From assembly GCF_037042905.1 (NCBI RefSeq), contig NC_087251.1, forward strand, positions 36,574,501 to 36,638,500: a stretch of 64,000 bases of DNA. Reading direction: 5' to 3'. Both the position numbers and the translations under genes were made by a program. Shown piece after piece: positions 1 to 14,285 of the stretch (the stretch's first letter is position 1; every line of letters begins with the position of its first letter). Origin of the DNA: Lytechinus pictus (lineage: Eukaryota > Echinodermata > Echinoidea > Temnopleuroida > Toxopneustidae). The notes beneath the pieces are model-generated. The model worked only from the letters and a program-made list of their open reading frames with translations. It ran no database searches and was not told the origin of the DNA.

Positions 1-3000
1 CCATTTTCGCCACTGCGATTTGGGCTTGTGTTTCAATTCCTGGCGGACCGGCAGAGAGAAACGAACTTGGGATTGAATTCCGCTCGGGTCAATTGTTGCT
101 TGAAACGCCAGGGATATTATTAGCCCTTGATACGTTCCTCCAGCCACGTTTTTTCCCACTGTAGGGTTGCCGTCCATTTTTTAAGCCCCATTTTCTCAAC
201 CTTTTTTCTTCTTCTTCATGTATCATTCTCAGTCTTCTTGATGGCACGGAGTTTGTCATATGAATAGCCTCGGGCCTATATCATGAACTTCACGTTGTAT
301 GGATACAGATCTGTTCACGAAAGAACTGATTCAATATCAACCTTGAAATTATGCCCTTAGGAAATGAATAATGGGGGGGGGGGGCAAAAACAATGTGAGG
401 AGAAAGTAATGCGAATAAAGGAGCGTATAGGAAATATCACACCATGAATATTATTCTTTTCAAGAAAATATTTTGTTTTTCTTCGTCATATAGAAGTTTT
501 ACGATTAATTTAATTTATAGCTAAATAATCAATGTTATATATACATTAAGTAATGACTCGAAGAATAGGCCTACCATTTCCCTTTCTTGCTTTGAAAATC
601 TCCAACGGTCACGAAACAGATGCAAAGAGGGAGCAAGAAGCAAGTATTGAACTTTTTTAAGAGCGTGATAATTGAAAAGGGGGTAAAGGAGATGCCTTGC
701 TCGGACTGCGAAGGGGTCTTTTCCATCTTTGTGTTTTGCTATCGTCACTATACCAACAAAACGGGGTCCCGTTGAGACCCACCCCTTTAAAGAACGGGTA
801 GTCGAAGTAGAGAAATCGCAAAGTGTTCCAGAATTAACCAGAGACTGTGTATTCATATACCTACCATTATCCCTTCTCAAAATTCATTAGGGACTTGACC
901 AAGCTCCCTCCTCCTCTCCCCGTCTCTCTCTTTACATCTCTCTCGCATTTTTCATCAGTTTCTATAATGTAGGTTTTTCCCGCGCCTGCTACTCCTCTCC
1001 TTATGTACACTGCCTTTGAAAAGCCAATAGAAACTCAAAGTTCGAACACTTTTAAGGCAATAAATCGTTTAAAAGACATGTATTGGAATAAACCTCAATA
1101 GGGGAAAAGGGTCATCCTCATTGCATGCTTAATATTTCGAGAGGTGCACCATGATGCATTCAATTTACAGCTCATCTGAGCTTGATAAACTTTGATGTTT
1201 TTTTTTACATGGTTTAAACTGAGAATGTGGAACTGATAAGCAATACCCGTGATTTATACCGAATATTTGAACCTATACTGGGATGTTGTTTCACCTCTGT
1301 GACATGGAGTAAAGCCTAAGAACCATGGAATGTTCTGCCATACAATGCTACAGTGGTAAATGTATGATCTCTTAGCATCCGTTTGTTATTGCTGACTGAA
1401 GCACTATACAGGTGTGCTCGTGGGATCAAGGAGGATTAGGGCTCCAAGCCTTACAAAACACACCGGCAATCTCAGGTAAGACGTGCCGAAAAGGCGCGAA
1501 ACAAGCCAAGCATAAAACATCAAAGAGGTGACCGTCTGCTTCGCGCATTCACTTTCAATGTATCAGTGACAAAACGTATATTGCTTTACAGATTCATTTC
1601 ATTTTGTGTGTTCATGTTTATGTATGAAATTTCGTTTAGGGGAGAACTAAAGCACCGACGGCACCCGGTCATTAACGGCGGTTCGTGTGGGGTTTTTAAC
1701 GCTCTGGAGACCCTACAAATTAAAAGTTATCGAGTTTTACTTCAATCACTGTTGAATTGATGCGCTTCTTTATTGATCTAGTTAAATATACATGTGCCAC
1801 TGCCGTAACATGTGTATTACATCGTTACCGATGGAGTGTAGTTGTCAATATGTCAGGCAAGGTTATCAATTCCTTGGTTAGAGAAAATATACGAAAGTTG
1901 AATTGCTGAGATTAGAAAGTGTCTTCTCATCACGGAAGCTAATTTTCTGTTTAAGCTATTTTTAAAACAATATTATCGTTATGATTGAACCCCCCCAAAA
2001 AAACGTTATCATGGATATGTTTTTTTAATTATTATTATCGATATAAAAGAGACATAATTTTGCATCTCAGATATATAGCCTACATTGAAGGCACGCTTTT
2101 ATAGAAAAAAAACCATGGAAATGATTCGTCAGGTGTACCAAACAAAACGAATCCAACCTCTTTCAACTTCGAAGAAAATCGTTAAATTGAAGCAATTCAT
2201 CCTAAAACCAAATCAATTTCGTTAAGTAGCTTTCCCGCGAAGAGTATTTTCCATTTTGACCACGACGTATCGAAGAGGACGCGTCAATAGGAGTTCGAGT
2301 GGTAGAAGATAGTTAGTGTAGCTCTTCAGGACAATTCTTCAGAAGGTACCGCCTGGGTCATAACAGCTCTTGGAAATCACTTGAACGGTTTTTATAATAA
2401 AGCCGACCGACTGAATTGCAGTGGGCACTTGAGACGAGGAATACTCGGAGAGGGTATAAACGCGCGAATTCGTCGTACCACGAAAGGAGTAAATCGAAGC
2501 GATCGGTGTGCAGGCCCACTGCACGGCTTAGTAAGTGTATAACTATCTTATATAGCAAAAAACAAATCATACTGTGTATGAATCAGATAATGGAGGGGTG
2601 TAGTAAAATGCTTCAGACTGAGAAATGCAGAATAATGCAGCCAATCTCGACGGTATCATCAGAAGAAACTACTCTTTGGAAACTAGTGGTAAGAAGGTTG
2701 ATTTGCAGTGTTTCATATCACTTCGGGGTTGGGGTCTTCGCCGAAATACTATGGTAAGATAAGATTTGAGATTCTATTGATATTTTGGTTAATAACCTTT
2801 TTTCTGAGGAATCACATACATTTTTTCAGACGTCATCATAAATATGTTTATATTTTACTTTACATTTACATGATTAAGCGCCAGTTAATGTGCCATGATA
2901 TGACCTTTACTTTTCCTCGATGCTCTTATGAAAATGGGAATGTACGATTGCGTTAATTGAGGCGATTTCGACAACCATTTTTACGCTGACAAAAAGAAAG

Positions 3001-3888
3001 TGGTGGTGGTGCATTATATTCTGTATTCCCGACAAATAATACTGGCGTTCATATATATACCTCATTTAAATAAATAACTGCTAATTTGAGTGAGGAAACT
3101 GGGTGAATGATTGGAAAATTGCCATCCCGACTGAAGGATTAAATTGTTTTGTATAATTATTTTTATCTTCGTCTAGAATAAGTTTACACAATTCAAAAAT
3201 GGTCTCCGTTGCACAAAACCTACAAGTGATGTCGAATTTATAATCAGTGACAATTGCCATGGTGACATATTTGTTTGACAGCAAATCCAAACAATTAGAA
3301 TCATTTATTAATTTAATGCTACCATTTTATAAAAATTTACCAATGTGCCCTGGTAAACATATCTCACACTAACTTCAAATTCACAAGTCGGTTAGTTGTT
3401 CAGTTTTAATGTTGAATTGAATTTCGAATTGAATTGATTTTACTTTTTAACCAAATCTCAGTGTCAAATACATTTAAAATTTAGTGGTACATCCCGTTTA
3501 AAAAACATTTATTTTAACATAAAAACAAATGCTTATCGAGATTAACCATGAATAATCATATTTTAAACAATAATTTTAACTAAATCACAATATTTGCGCA
3601 TCAAATTCAGAGCTCTCCCTACCTCGACGGAGAAGATTAATTAGATAAGTCACACCAAATACACGATTATACAAGACCGAATGAAACTACATTTTCTAAC
3701 ATCAAAATATATCCCAATATTCATATGGTTGAGATTAGATAAATGTGATGGTACAGGTTCATGGATGAACTCTAAGGCATAAACATGATAAATGTTTCTT
3801 TTATGACCACTGACGGTAAGAGTGGATATCGCACTGATTTCAAACTTGTTCGCAAATAGTTTGCAACTCAAGATGTTACTAATTTTTT
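1..3888. other. Intergenic, nothing identified
   Basis: AT-rich unique-looking DNA with a G-run near 373 and mildly GC-richer patches at 1-150 and 2220-2520. The open frames are short and without recognisable domains. Confidence 0.6.
2454..2536 (+). promoter_or_regulatory. Possible TATA box and short first exon
   Basis: GGTATAAACGCGCG is followed after about 70 bp by a strong splice-donor consensus (TTA|GTAAGT, 2531). It could be a non-coding first exon of a + strand gene, conceivably isthmin 15 kb away, but chance is equally possible. Confidence 0.15.
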
Positions 3889-4190
3889 GCAGAGACGTCT
3901 CCGCGACGTCTCCTGAAAATACAGATTCGATCGTCAAGACTGTTTGGAGATTGCTTCCAGTCTCTACAGCGACCTCATCGGTTACGCAGATTATTTTGTT
4001 TCAGAGACGTCGCGAAGGCGTCGCCGCAAGTCCAGGAGAGGTCTCAGAGACTTCACTTCGACAGAAGAGACGTCTCCAAGCCGTTGCCGTGACTTACAAG
4101 CAGGTAGACCTCTCGATTAGTCTCTTGGAAGTTGTGCTTAAGCGAGAGCGAAAATCTTTTTTTCTTTTTTTTTGTCGCTGACACGTCTCA
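3889..4190. repeat. GACGTC-rich dispersed repeat, copy 1
   Basis: About 300 bp contain repeated near-palindromic AGACGTCTC words (3893, 3904, 4003, 4067, 4181), otherwise rare in this AT-rich window. A similar block is at 17890-18385. An open frame across it (3822-4181) has no recognisable domain. Confidence 0.5.
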
Positions 4191-4886
4191 GATGTTATTT
4201 GCCGAAAAGGACGGGCCGTTGCGGCGACGCCACCGTTGCTATACGGCCTTCACCCTAGCTGTCAACCCATGGAGCAAATCAAAGCAATGGCATATAATTA
4301 AAACTCTGTAGATGTTCCTACATTATAAATCATTCTATTCATAGAGAAGGAACGTGACTGTGTTCAGATTTCTGAAGAAGGTTAATGACCTCAAGGTGTA
4401 CGATCTTTCAGTACAGTAGAGGTTGTACATGTATTCACATTCCGCACTAAATCCAAAGAAAATGGACCTCTTAGCTAGCACAATGTGCAAAATATATATA
4501 CACTGCCAACATTTAAAAACTTAAATTTTTAATTATTATATATATTTTTGCCTTGTATTACGAAGTTGATTAATTGTACAGTTCTTTATTCTCAAGTTTG
4601 TTGCTGCTATTGTTGTCATTGTTGACTAAACTTTGGTAGTTTTCATATTTATTTCAATGTATTCAAATGAAATAATGAATGATGAATAATCTTATTCCCA
4701 ATTTTCGACCCTCCGTATGAATTTGCGGCATTTGAGGTGTATTTGCACCAAATCGTCTTTAAAACATTATTTAACTTGGGAGATTGTAAAATTCTTTCAG
4801 ATATGTTTCATGCTCTATATTACGAAAGGTGAATGACACAAGCATCGAAGCTCTTTGTGTTTTGACGACACTGCCTCTCCTCATTG

Positions 4887-5024
4887 GGGAGTGTTTCATG
4901 AAGATATTTGTCAGTGATTTTCAGCGACAGACGTTAAAAGCTACTGAAAATCCTTGCATCTGATTGGCTAAGAGCAAATTAGTTAGTGAAAATCACAGAC
5001 AACCCTCTCCATGAAACGTTTCCC
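4887..5024. mobile_element. GGGA...TCCC MITE with TTGCATCTGATTGGCT core, copy 1
   Basis: The ends GGGGAGTGTTTCATGAAG and CATGAAACGTTTCCC are inverted. The core TTGCATCTGATTGGCTAAGAG is shared with copies at 47765 and 51945. Confidence 0.65.
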
Positions 5025-8000
5025 AAGTTATTAGTCTCTTGATGGACAAACTAAAATCTCTGAAATGAGTTTAAATAACTTTTATTTTAACGCCAATTTT
5101 TATTTCAAAGCAGTGCCGACGAACAACGATGTTGAGTTCAGGCTTGATAGATAGATCGGTCGGTGCATAAAGCAAAAACGTAATGACTGTCGACCTAAGG
5201 CAGCTTTCAGATGTGCCGCTTCACAGACAATAATAGGGGAATCCATGTTGATGGATTCACTTGCGGTATCTCCAAAGAAAATCATAGAAAGATTTTTATT
5301 AAACGACTATTTTTTTGTAACAAACTCCGACCATAAATGGGGTTCTTATTCTCGAAGTATAAAACCTGAAAAGAATTATGGATGCTCTATATTGTGGAGA
5401 TAAAATTGAGAATTGGGGCTTCATTCAGTATTGATTTGCTTTCTTCTTTATTCCTTTCACTGGAATAAACTAAGCGTACTATTGTGCCTATTATCTCCTC
5501 CGATCTTTTATTTACATGTTTTTGTCAGTAAGAGAATAAAGTTTTATTCATGATCTACTATATGAGCTTATCAAATGCACATTGTTTCTTTTGTGGTCAG
5601 GATCGGGATAATGACCAAAACTGATGAAAGGATTGTCTGATGTTCAAATTGATTTTGCTTATAAATATATCCAATTGTCATGATTGTGATCAGGAGGACA
5701 GAGCTTGGATGAGAAACTCGTCATGTTCTACTTTCCGACCACAAGATGATGTGGTTTTTATAATTCAATCGGAAATAATATATGCGATGGTGTTCTGATG
5801 ACATCTCATGTGGTGTGCACGCTCAGCTCCTTCGTCCTTACAGAGCTCATCAATTTCATTTGAAAATATGAAAGTTACTTTTATCAAAAATTCAAATTGA
5901 AGTTATAGATTTCATTTAGGTTAACTTGTCCTGTCTATCCTGTTTTCGAGAATGCCTGCAACACGGGACCTATACAGGGTGATTTATCGTCTCAGGATAG
6001 AGATGGATGGACAAGATCTTGGATTCTGAGGTTGCCATAAACTAGAGCGTAGGGTGTATTTCTCAAAGAGTTAAGTGTGACACTTTTTTCATGCATAAAA
6101 GCCTAAGTGCACATTATGATTATAATTATGTAATGCACAATCTCATTCATCTCCAGTGTGATCTGACCAATGCGGTGATACGTTCAGTGCGATTTTTTTT
6201 TAATTCAAACTTCAATTTGTGAAACATCCCTGTTCTTAGAAGTGAAAGGGCCATTTACGGGTCATGGGAGGTTTAGAGTGTTAAGGCAATGAGGATCAAC
6301 AAGGTAAATCCTGTAGCACCTGCATGGCTTTGAGATGGGGGCATGTGCGAGTCATTAACACCTCTCTGTTACCCGCTTTAACCCCACAATAAACCCTTGA
6401 CAATCCCTGCGGTTACCCTCGAGATCTCGCCGAACCTTGACTTCTACCAGTTACACCATCGGCGCGCGGTGGCGTATCCAGAATATTGGTTTATAGGTGG
6501 TTCGATCGTCCGCTCTGAAAGTGTGTTTGACATGTTGCAGATTGATTCGTCGCAAAATAAAACCTTAGTTTTCGATCTGATCTAATTGAATTGTTATACC
6601 CTTCTACACATTAACGGTAAATGAGCAAACTCCCGCGACTCGTCAACGAATGCAACCGTTTAGCCTTTCAACGTGACAGTGGTAATAAAACTTTGAAGTA
6701 AGTTTGAATTTGATCTGTTAGTAGACCTATTCGTAGACCTGAACGCATCGAATTTATACAATATTGTTTTCTTTTTAGGGGCATAATCGAAAGATGTATA
6801 TAGGCCTACAGTTTTAAGCTGATGACTCTGGGCACAACATGGGAAGGCGCCACTTATAATCATGATAAGTTACAGTAGGGCCTCGGTTACTGTACCAGGA
6901 AACTATGTAGCAGTCTATGTTTAGAATAGGAACTGCATGGGATGTATTCTGAGATCCATCTTATCTCAAATAAAATTAAAGACAAAATGGATCTCAGAAT
7001 ACCGCCCCTTGTGGATTTTTTTAAAGGAGAAACATTCTGTATTGTGATGGAGGGGGACTGCAGAGCAAGAAGAAAGGGGGTGACTGACTGGGTTGTGTGT
7101 TGACGCGCGGCTTTAATCCGTAAGGCAAAGTTAACGTTTATTTCTCGATACGACGTACGCCAGAGCGGTGCCCCGCTCAAGAGCTCCCACGAGCCCCTCG
7201 CTGCTGTTGTTCTCTTCGTAGCAGAGGCAATTAGTCAGTGTGCGTGGACGGTCTTGGTCACCAGGTTGCTCCTCAAGTCTTTTCATGGACTAACCCAACA
7301 GCAACACGGTCTCTCAAGTAAACGAGAACGGGGCAAAATCAATGACAGGAATACGAGATGTAATAGTTTGAGGTATCAAGTACCGTAACAGGAGACATTC
7401 CGCTTTGGATAACGAATTTTGCATTTATTGTATTTTTTTTCTTCAACCCAACATGCCATTAATTTTTCACCATCATTCAATTCTTAATCGGTTTACTACC
7501 ACCATCACTCTCTAGGATTCTATAATATGGTGACAGCACTTGTCAAGGATCCATGCACCTCATCAGTGGGTAAGTTTGTCATACGTGACGCCGAAATCTT
7601 ACAACTTCCACGTAATGAATATAAAATGCGTGAACGATCGAGTTGAGTGCCTCAGGGTCGTGGCGCCTCGACGTGGTAATTTCATCGGCTTGACTTTCAA
7701 AACGTCAACCGAAAGAATAATCTTTTCGGAATTCGTAAATACGGATTTGAAACCTTTTCCCTCACCAATTCATGACGCGTTGGAATGTTGGTAATATACC
7801 GGCGAGTGCTATGAATGAATCCTTCATCTTCCAAATAGCCCATGCTTCATTTTTTTTCTTACAAACCATCAGTTGAAACAGGGCTAAACGTTCCGGCAAT
7901 CTATCTGATCCCATAGCTTGCCGTGGTCCTGCCGCATCCATCGTCGACAAGCCACACTTGAGAATCGCATGGAATGAGAAAATAACTTCCCATCGTCACC

Positions 8001-8210
8001 ATCATGCTTCAATACTCTTTCTGGAGTCACCAAATAATTTGGATTCAATACTCTTGGAATATTGGTCATCATCATCACCGAGTCACAGTTTCGTTGGTGA
8101 CTTGAAATTCGAGCAAAGCTGTCCCTCCAGGTTTGAATCTCACTGATAGCCAATCTGTTTCGGTTGAGCTGGATAGATGAACGTAGGTATGTGATGCTCT
8201 GCCCAATGCT
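5025..8210. other. Intergenic, nothing identified
   Basis: No gene recognised. The stretches 6240-6490 and 7040-7310 are GC-richer and non-repetitive and may be regulatory; this is only compositional. Confidence 0.55.
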
Positions 8211-8313
8211 CAGTCACACCGGCAAAATTGACACCAGACAGACCAAAGCGATATTACATTATTCCAGTGGCATACTATCTGTCGGTTTGGAGTTGTTTTT
8301 CAAGATGTGACTG
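8211..8313 (+). mobile_element. CAGTCAC short MITE, copy 1
   Basis: The 103-bp element has inverted ends CAGTCACACCGGCAAAA / GATGTGACTG and inner ACCAGACAGACC / GTCGGTTTGGAG. Same family as the copies at 16534, 16832, 26149 and 27762. Confidence 0.7.
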
Positions 8314-8429
8314 CAGCAACTCTCCAAACCGATATTCACTCGTCACGCCCAAAGTAAAATTTATTTAGGGGTGATGAACGCAAGAGAAAATACGTCTATT
8401 TGTTCTTGAGTAATAAGAATAGACGCATG

Positions 8430-8800
8430 GTATTTTTTTTTTTTTTGTTAAATGTTTCTTTGTGTTTGTAAAATTACAAATCGAATTTAAACAAATAAGG
8501 TAAGTAATTAATGGCGTGTTGATGGAAATGGAAATGTTATTTATTTTCTCAATTCGTATTTTGCTTTAATTGTCACCATGCAAGACGACATTTATGGCAT
8601 TATTTGACCATTTTAAACCGTATGTCAAATGGGTTCTAATCTAGCAATGTCTTGGCGGTTCTGGTTTTTAAACGTTTCTGTGTGTTTGTGTTTTATTTCA
8701 AATTTCTCATTTTGTATTTTGTTTAAGAGCATAATTTGAACATCTTTAATGGGTTCTCATCTCGGCGGGTCAGCTTCCGAAAGGTTTCTGTATGTTTGCG
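8430..8800. repeat. Weak degenerate tandem repeat, period about 120 bp
   Basis: ATGGGTTCTMATCT recurs at 8628 and 8748, and TTTCTGTGTGTTTGTG-like words recur near 8450, 8677 and 8782. Divergent and only suggestive. Confidence 0.25.
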
Positions 8801-11800
8801 CTTTATTTGACTTTGTTGACTCCGTGGATGGGAAACGTCCCGAGAGTCCATTGAGGAACGAGTTTCTTTTGGTTTTAATGAAGCTCAAATTTACTCGAAA
8901 CGTGTTAATCTCCTCGGTTAATCCACCCCTAACAAAGGCTTTAATACTGTATCAGTTACACTTAAAAGGTTATTGAATCCATATAAGCTGGAGGAAAACT
9001 TGTGTTAGTTTTTGTTCCCGTTTTCTAAAGGACGGCGTCAGCTCTTTGATGTACGAACTTTCATTTAAGAAGGAATGTCGCTTGTTTTTTTAAACTGTTT
9101 TAGTTTGACTCCACGGTCCTATACAGTATCTGAGTCCTTTACGGTTTACAAATAAACATTTCAAAGAAATAAAAAGAGAGGGAACTGGACGTTATATTAA
9201 CTTTAAAAAAATTACACGTATATAACAACTTTATGATCCTCAATGTGGTAATCACCAAAACATCATATTTAGTAGTAAATGGCTGGTTATTTAATTGTCT
9301 GTATTCTTCCCAATTTATTTATTCATCATAAAAAATAGACCCTTTCTCTGTTCTTTTGCGGTATATTTTCCTTTCAGCATTTCATCTGGATTTATTAGAA
9401 CTCTTTGATTAAAAACACAGATCGCCTATGTGAACTAACTGGAGATGTTTAAACGAATATTTTTTCAAGATTAATCTAATGAATCTCATCTGGGTCCCCA
9501 GTAATGTCTCCAGCATGCAAAACAGAGGTGTTAAGACAGGTGATATCTATACCGACCGACGATGTTCGATTTACACAGCCTTCCTGATATTGACCGTTCC
9601 ATTGTACTCATCTTGCCACGGTCCTTTATAAAACCTCAATCACATGCAGTTGTGATACCCATCTTTTGTTCTTTGTGTGCCCTCTTCTATTTCTGACAGA
9701 CCGGGTCCACCACAGGTCGATGATAACCAATACAAATACACGAGCACGTTTGGAGGGAAATTAGAACGAATAAAGATACAGTACAAGCTTAATCTCATCT
9801 ACATCTGCAAAGCAAAGGCAAGGAGAATGTAAGCGCTGTATGAAAGTTATTATTTTCTTGGTCTACTCCAGCCAAATTTGTTGCTGAATGTTATTTTGAC
9901 CAATGGTGCGTATTAAAATGTATCAATTAAGGGAAATTTTAGTCATTGGCTTAATAAAAACTATCGTTTCAGCTCATGGCCCTGGGACACAGGGGTGCTT
10001 CAAAAAACCTTCAGAGGGTCCTATTTCAGCTGATGCTGATGTGAAGGTGTATCGCTTTTCTTGGCCACCTCATCTTCTCTTTTGTTTTGACAAAATCTAT
10101 AATAGAATTAATGCTCATTATTTTGTGCGATATGTATCGTGCAGTGTTACTGAAAGAGGACAGATTAATACTAAATAGTATATGTCTATGTGAGTTTAAG
10201 CATGGACCGAGTAGGTCAATGGTTTAAGCAATATGGTAGGGAGTACAATTATCTAAAAAGGAAATGTGCTATTGATTAGGTCTATGTGAATTGTACGTTA
10301 TGCGGACAGGGCCGTCTTGGGACGCAGTTTTGTGACTAACAATACTATACCATGTGCAAATAAAACAAATAAGTAAACATAAGGAAATGATTTCTCCTTT
10401 CTGATAAATGAATCATACAACAATATGACCATGGACCTCGATGTAATATGCTTTGTAATCTCTGCGGAGTATTTTAGTCCTTATTTTTAAAGTCCACAAG
10501 CCGGTTTCCCCGTTGAGCCATTCCCCTTTTTTTTCTTTCAACCCCCCGAAGACACCAACACCTCGGAAAAACTCCGCCTGTTGTCACAAGTTGTCCCTAT
10601 TATAGGATTTGAAGACGAGGACAAAGGCGAAGTGTGAACTCTCAAAAGTCGAAGCAGCTAGCAAGTTACATGGTCCGTTGAGCCTGGACAATACTGCTAC
10701 AATCTGCAGCTCACAAGCGACCCTACACTTCTCGCCCCCACCATGCACGGAATAATTCAAAGAAAAAAAAGAGAAAAATCTTCTATTCGGTGCATTTTTC
10801 TATTCCTCACTTTTCTTTCTCTCCAGCATTCATCCGCGCGTCAGAAGTTTTTCCTGTCCGAATTTAAACACACGACGACTCGGGAGCATGTTCCTTTTCT
10901 GTTCCCTTTTCTCAATCAGTAGATTTTCTTGTGCAAACGCCACCGGGCGCGACTAATTTCTGCTTTTCAAAGCGCCGGGATTATGAAGCTGTCACAACAT
11001 TTGATGCTTATTATCAAAGGGAGTGCTCCGCAGGCGCAAGAAACAGGACTGAACAGAAACGGACCATGTCATGCTGAAAATATTCTCTAGAAAAGAAAAG
11101 TTAGTCCGAACTTGACATTTTCTTTCCTCTGCCTCCACATCGAGAATACTGTATAGTTGTTTACTTTCTACACCTGGTAATCGTGATACACTGATTCACT
11201 GAAGTGCCATTTCACTTCTGAACGTGACGCATACCCTTTTAATATTACCCAGTGCTCATTATTGGGTATCAAGATAGTTCCAATGGTGAATAGGGTAGAC
11301 ATAATAATAGTAATAACAATGACGATTTAAAAATCATTATTTTAAATTCAACTTTTATTATGAATTTGGATTTGGATGGCTGGAACTTTGGGGCACTGGT
11401 AACCCCCCGCCATCCCCGAAGTTCCAGGACCAAGAAAATAAAAGGGTAAGGGAATGGGTAGAAAGGAGAGTAGAAGGGGCTGAAAACTATGTCAAAATTA
11501 GATTTTCATTAAAAAGGGCCAATTTTTTTTCGCTCGCTCGCGACTTTTAAAAAATGTATTTTGCCCCTAGCTTACACCACTGCCCCTTAACAAATTTTAT
11601 TTTTTGTTCTCATTAATCAGAGGTCCCAATGGGATCTATCAGGAGGGAATGATCACTGCAAAAAAAAAATGTGCGTGTAATTTAGGAGATCTAGGCTCAG
11701 TCACAGTTGACCCTTCTCCCCGCTGTGTGAGTAAACCATATGGATTCAACTAACTGAACAAGAAACTGTTGCAACATATATTCCCTGTATCTTATTGGGA

Positions 11801-14138
11801 ACACCTGTTGAATAATTAGAGTAATTATATTCCAAAATTTTACCAACTACAGTAATACTTTAGAATTGAGTGTGAATTAGACAAAATTGAAACACAGCAG
11901 GTAATAAGGGCGATCATAATCACGATCGAATGGTTTATGATATACTCTATGCCAATTTAAACCATATGTATGATTTTTGAATAAAATATATATAGGCCTA
12001 TATAATATAAGTTCATTAATAAAGGTATAATTAATGACTTTACTTATGGCATCCTTTCGCCAAATTGTCTTATTTTTGTGTTTCAAAGTTTGCCTTTTAT
12101 ATTATGGAACTCGACAATGAGATTTTGATTATACTATGTTTCTGATTTATTTATTTGCATTACTAAATTAAGACTTCGTGTCTGGCACGCGAGCCTTGGT
12201 TGTTATTCAAATGATTTGATATGTCGGCCCTTTATCTTCTGATTTCAAATTTATTTTCAATTGAGTTCAAACTACTTTAAAAAATGAAAAATAGTCATGA
12301 TAATGTAGGCACGACTTCACTGCGTCATTTATATATAGGCATTTATACAATACATGACTTTATCTTTCAAATAAATCATATAACCATTTTATCCCCTCTC
12401 ACATCATAAGACTTGCTTATCATACTCAACGACATTATTGTGAAGTATATAAAACTGGAGATATAATGGGATGGGTTCATTATATGCAAAATTCACGCAC
12501 GTGGTGGAATATACACGTGTCATGAGGGCTTACTCATAATGTGTCCTTTAAGAATTTGTAATAAACTTATTTCATATAAAGGTATTTCCAATAATTTCTT
12601 TCCTCAATATATCACAAACTGTCTAATAGTGCTTGCGTATACTTAACCCCCCCCCCCTATGATCAAAGAATAAAAAGGTATTCAACAGTAAAAAGGTGAT
12701 GACGTATACAAAGGGCAGATCAGCTAGGGCAGATTTTGAAATATATTTTGATTTATTGACGAGATATCTTCGGGGATATTTTCAAGAATGTTTAACTTAT
12801 TTGTGACTAGATAACAATGTATAGTTGGTTTTTCATGATTATTTTTGTCCATTTATACACTCATTGGGTGTTTTCCTGTGAATAGTGAGGCACATCGTAC
12901 CATTTATTATGTATCATTTATTATGCCCTATGTGGATATACTATCACGGATCACTCGCCTGCGACAACACGAGATAAACAGATTGTACTGAGAGAGTATA
13001 CAGTACAACCCAGACAAAAATAAGAAACTGAAAAGTATTGATATTTTATAATAATTTTATCAAAGAATTTTCCCCTCTTTATGCCTCTCCTTGTCATTCA
13101 TTTTCACCCACGACTCTGTAGTACAACTTCCGTGCTCGTGTCTCGTGGCGCCTTCATTTTCTTCCAGACCATCAACACGCCATTAAGTAGTGATCACGTG
13201 ACATTTATTCTTGAATGACAGTGCAACCAATTAACAGAAGTTGTGGAATGTAGTTTTGATTCATTACTTTACTAATTTGTACAACGTGTTTTCTATTATT
13301 ATTTATTTTTGTATCTTGGTGGACCCGGGCATGTAGGTTAGGGGTAAATCTTTTGTTCTCTCCCATTGTTAAAATCCCCTTAACGTAGATTCGGTATACC
13401 TTAAAGCTACCTGCCCTGTTGTTTTACGGAATAAATCGAATCGTTGCCCCCCCCCCCCTTCCAACGTCGAGTCACCTTTGGTATACATGTAGCTTTTGGG
13501 CAGATATACAGAATAATATGCTGTCATATATTATATCAAGTATATTGATATAGTCCTATATACCTAGGCCTATATGTATATATACATATATGTATAGTTA
13601 TCTTTATTGGTATAAATTGGTTTTCATCTAAGTTCGACTCATGATTAGTCCTATATGAATCGCAAGTTATCCCCTACTTGTGATTTTCCTGACGGGTCGA
13701 ATATTATTCATCTATATCCATACTTTGCAATTTCGCAACCATATTCCACATTTATCTGTATGTAGGTCGGACTCGAATAAAATTTTGTGAATCTTGGTGA
13801 TCTCCATTAAAATAAGTAAAGCAATACAGAACAAAACATCGAAGAAGAAGGCCATAATTTTAACATACAATAATATTGACTATATAGCCGCGTTACACTG
13901 CCACTGGAAAATATTGCATGAGCTCTCAATGTACCGTTTGATGTACCCCTTTAAAAGGAAAATGATTGACATAGAACGCCACAGTCAAGGCTGGCATCCA
14001 TCAAACCTAGGCCGAGTAATTTCAAATTTTCCTGTCGCCCCTACTCCATTATCTGTATGGAATCCATCCATTGTATACAAACATACTCGCTAATGGGCAT
14101 CTCAAAGAAGCGAACCCTTAGAAAATCAAAATTAATAG
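8801..14138. other. Intergenic, nothing identified except a candidate control region
   Basis: No exon recognised. 10550-11050 is GC-richer with two TCF/LEF-like words (TTTCAAAG at 10965, ATCAAAGG at 11013). C-runs lie near 12648 and 13447, and an AT palindromic tract at 13510-13600. Confidence 0.5.
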
Positions 14139-14285
14139 TGAGCGATCGGTGGCGTCGCGTCGGAGAGCACGTTCAATTCTCATCGCGCGATGCCGATCCG
14201 TCGGTCAACAGATTTGGCGGCACCCCGGCGGTCAGGCAGGGCGGCATTCATGCATTCGATGACAAAAAACAATTGGTGCGAGAGT
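14139..14285. promoter_or_regulatory. CpG-dense island (candidate regulatory element)
   Basis: About 18 CpG in roughly 147 bp, in otherwise AT-rich DNA, 3.4 kb upstream of isthmin exon 1. No repeat match in the window. Function unknown. Confidence 0.35.

Noticed and set aside
521-880. 119-codon - frame
   Set aside because: No domain, no homologous pattern, no splice or promoter context.
2416-2757. 113-codon + frame
   Set aside because: No recognisable domain; only the TATA/donor arrangement in it was kept as a weak candidate.
3822-4181. 119-codon + frame
   Set aside because: Lies within the GACGTC-rich repeat; no domain.
6421-6480. Possible minus-strand tRNA (A-box-like TGGTGTAACTGG)
   Set aside because: No proper B box or cloverleaf spacing.
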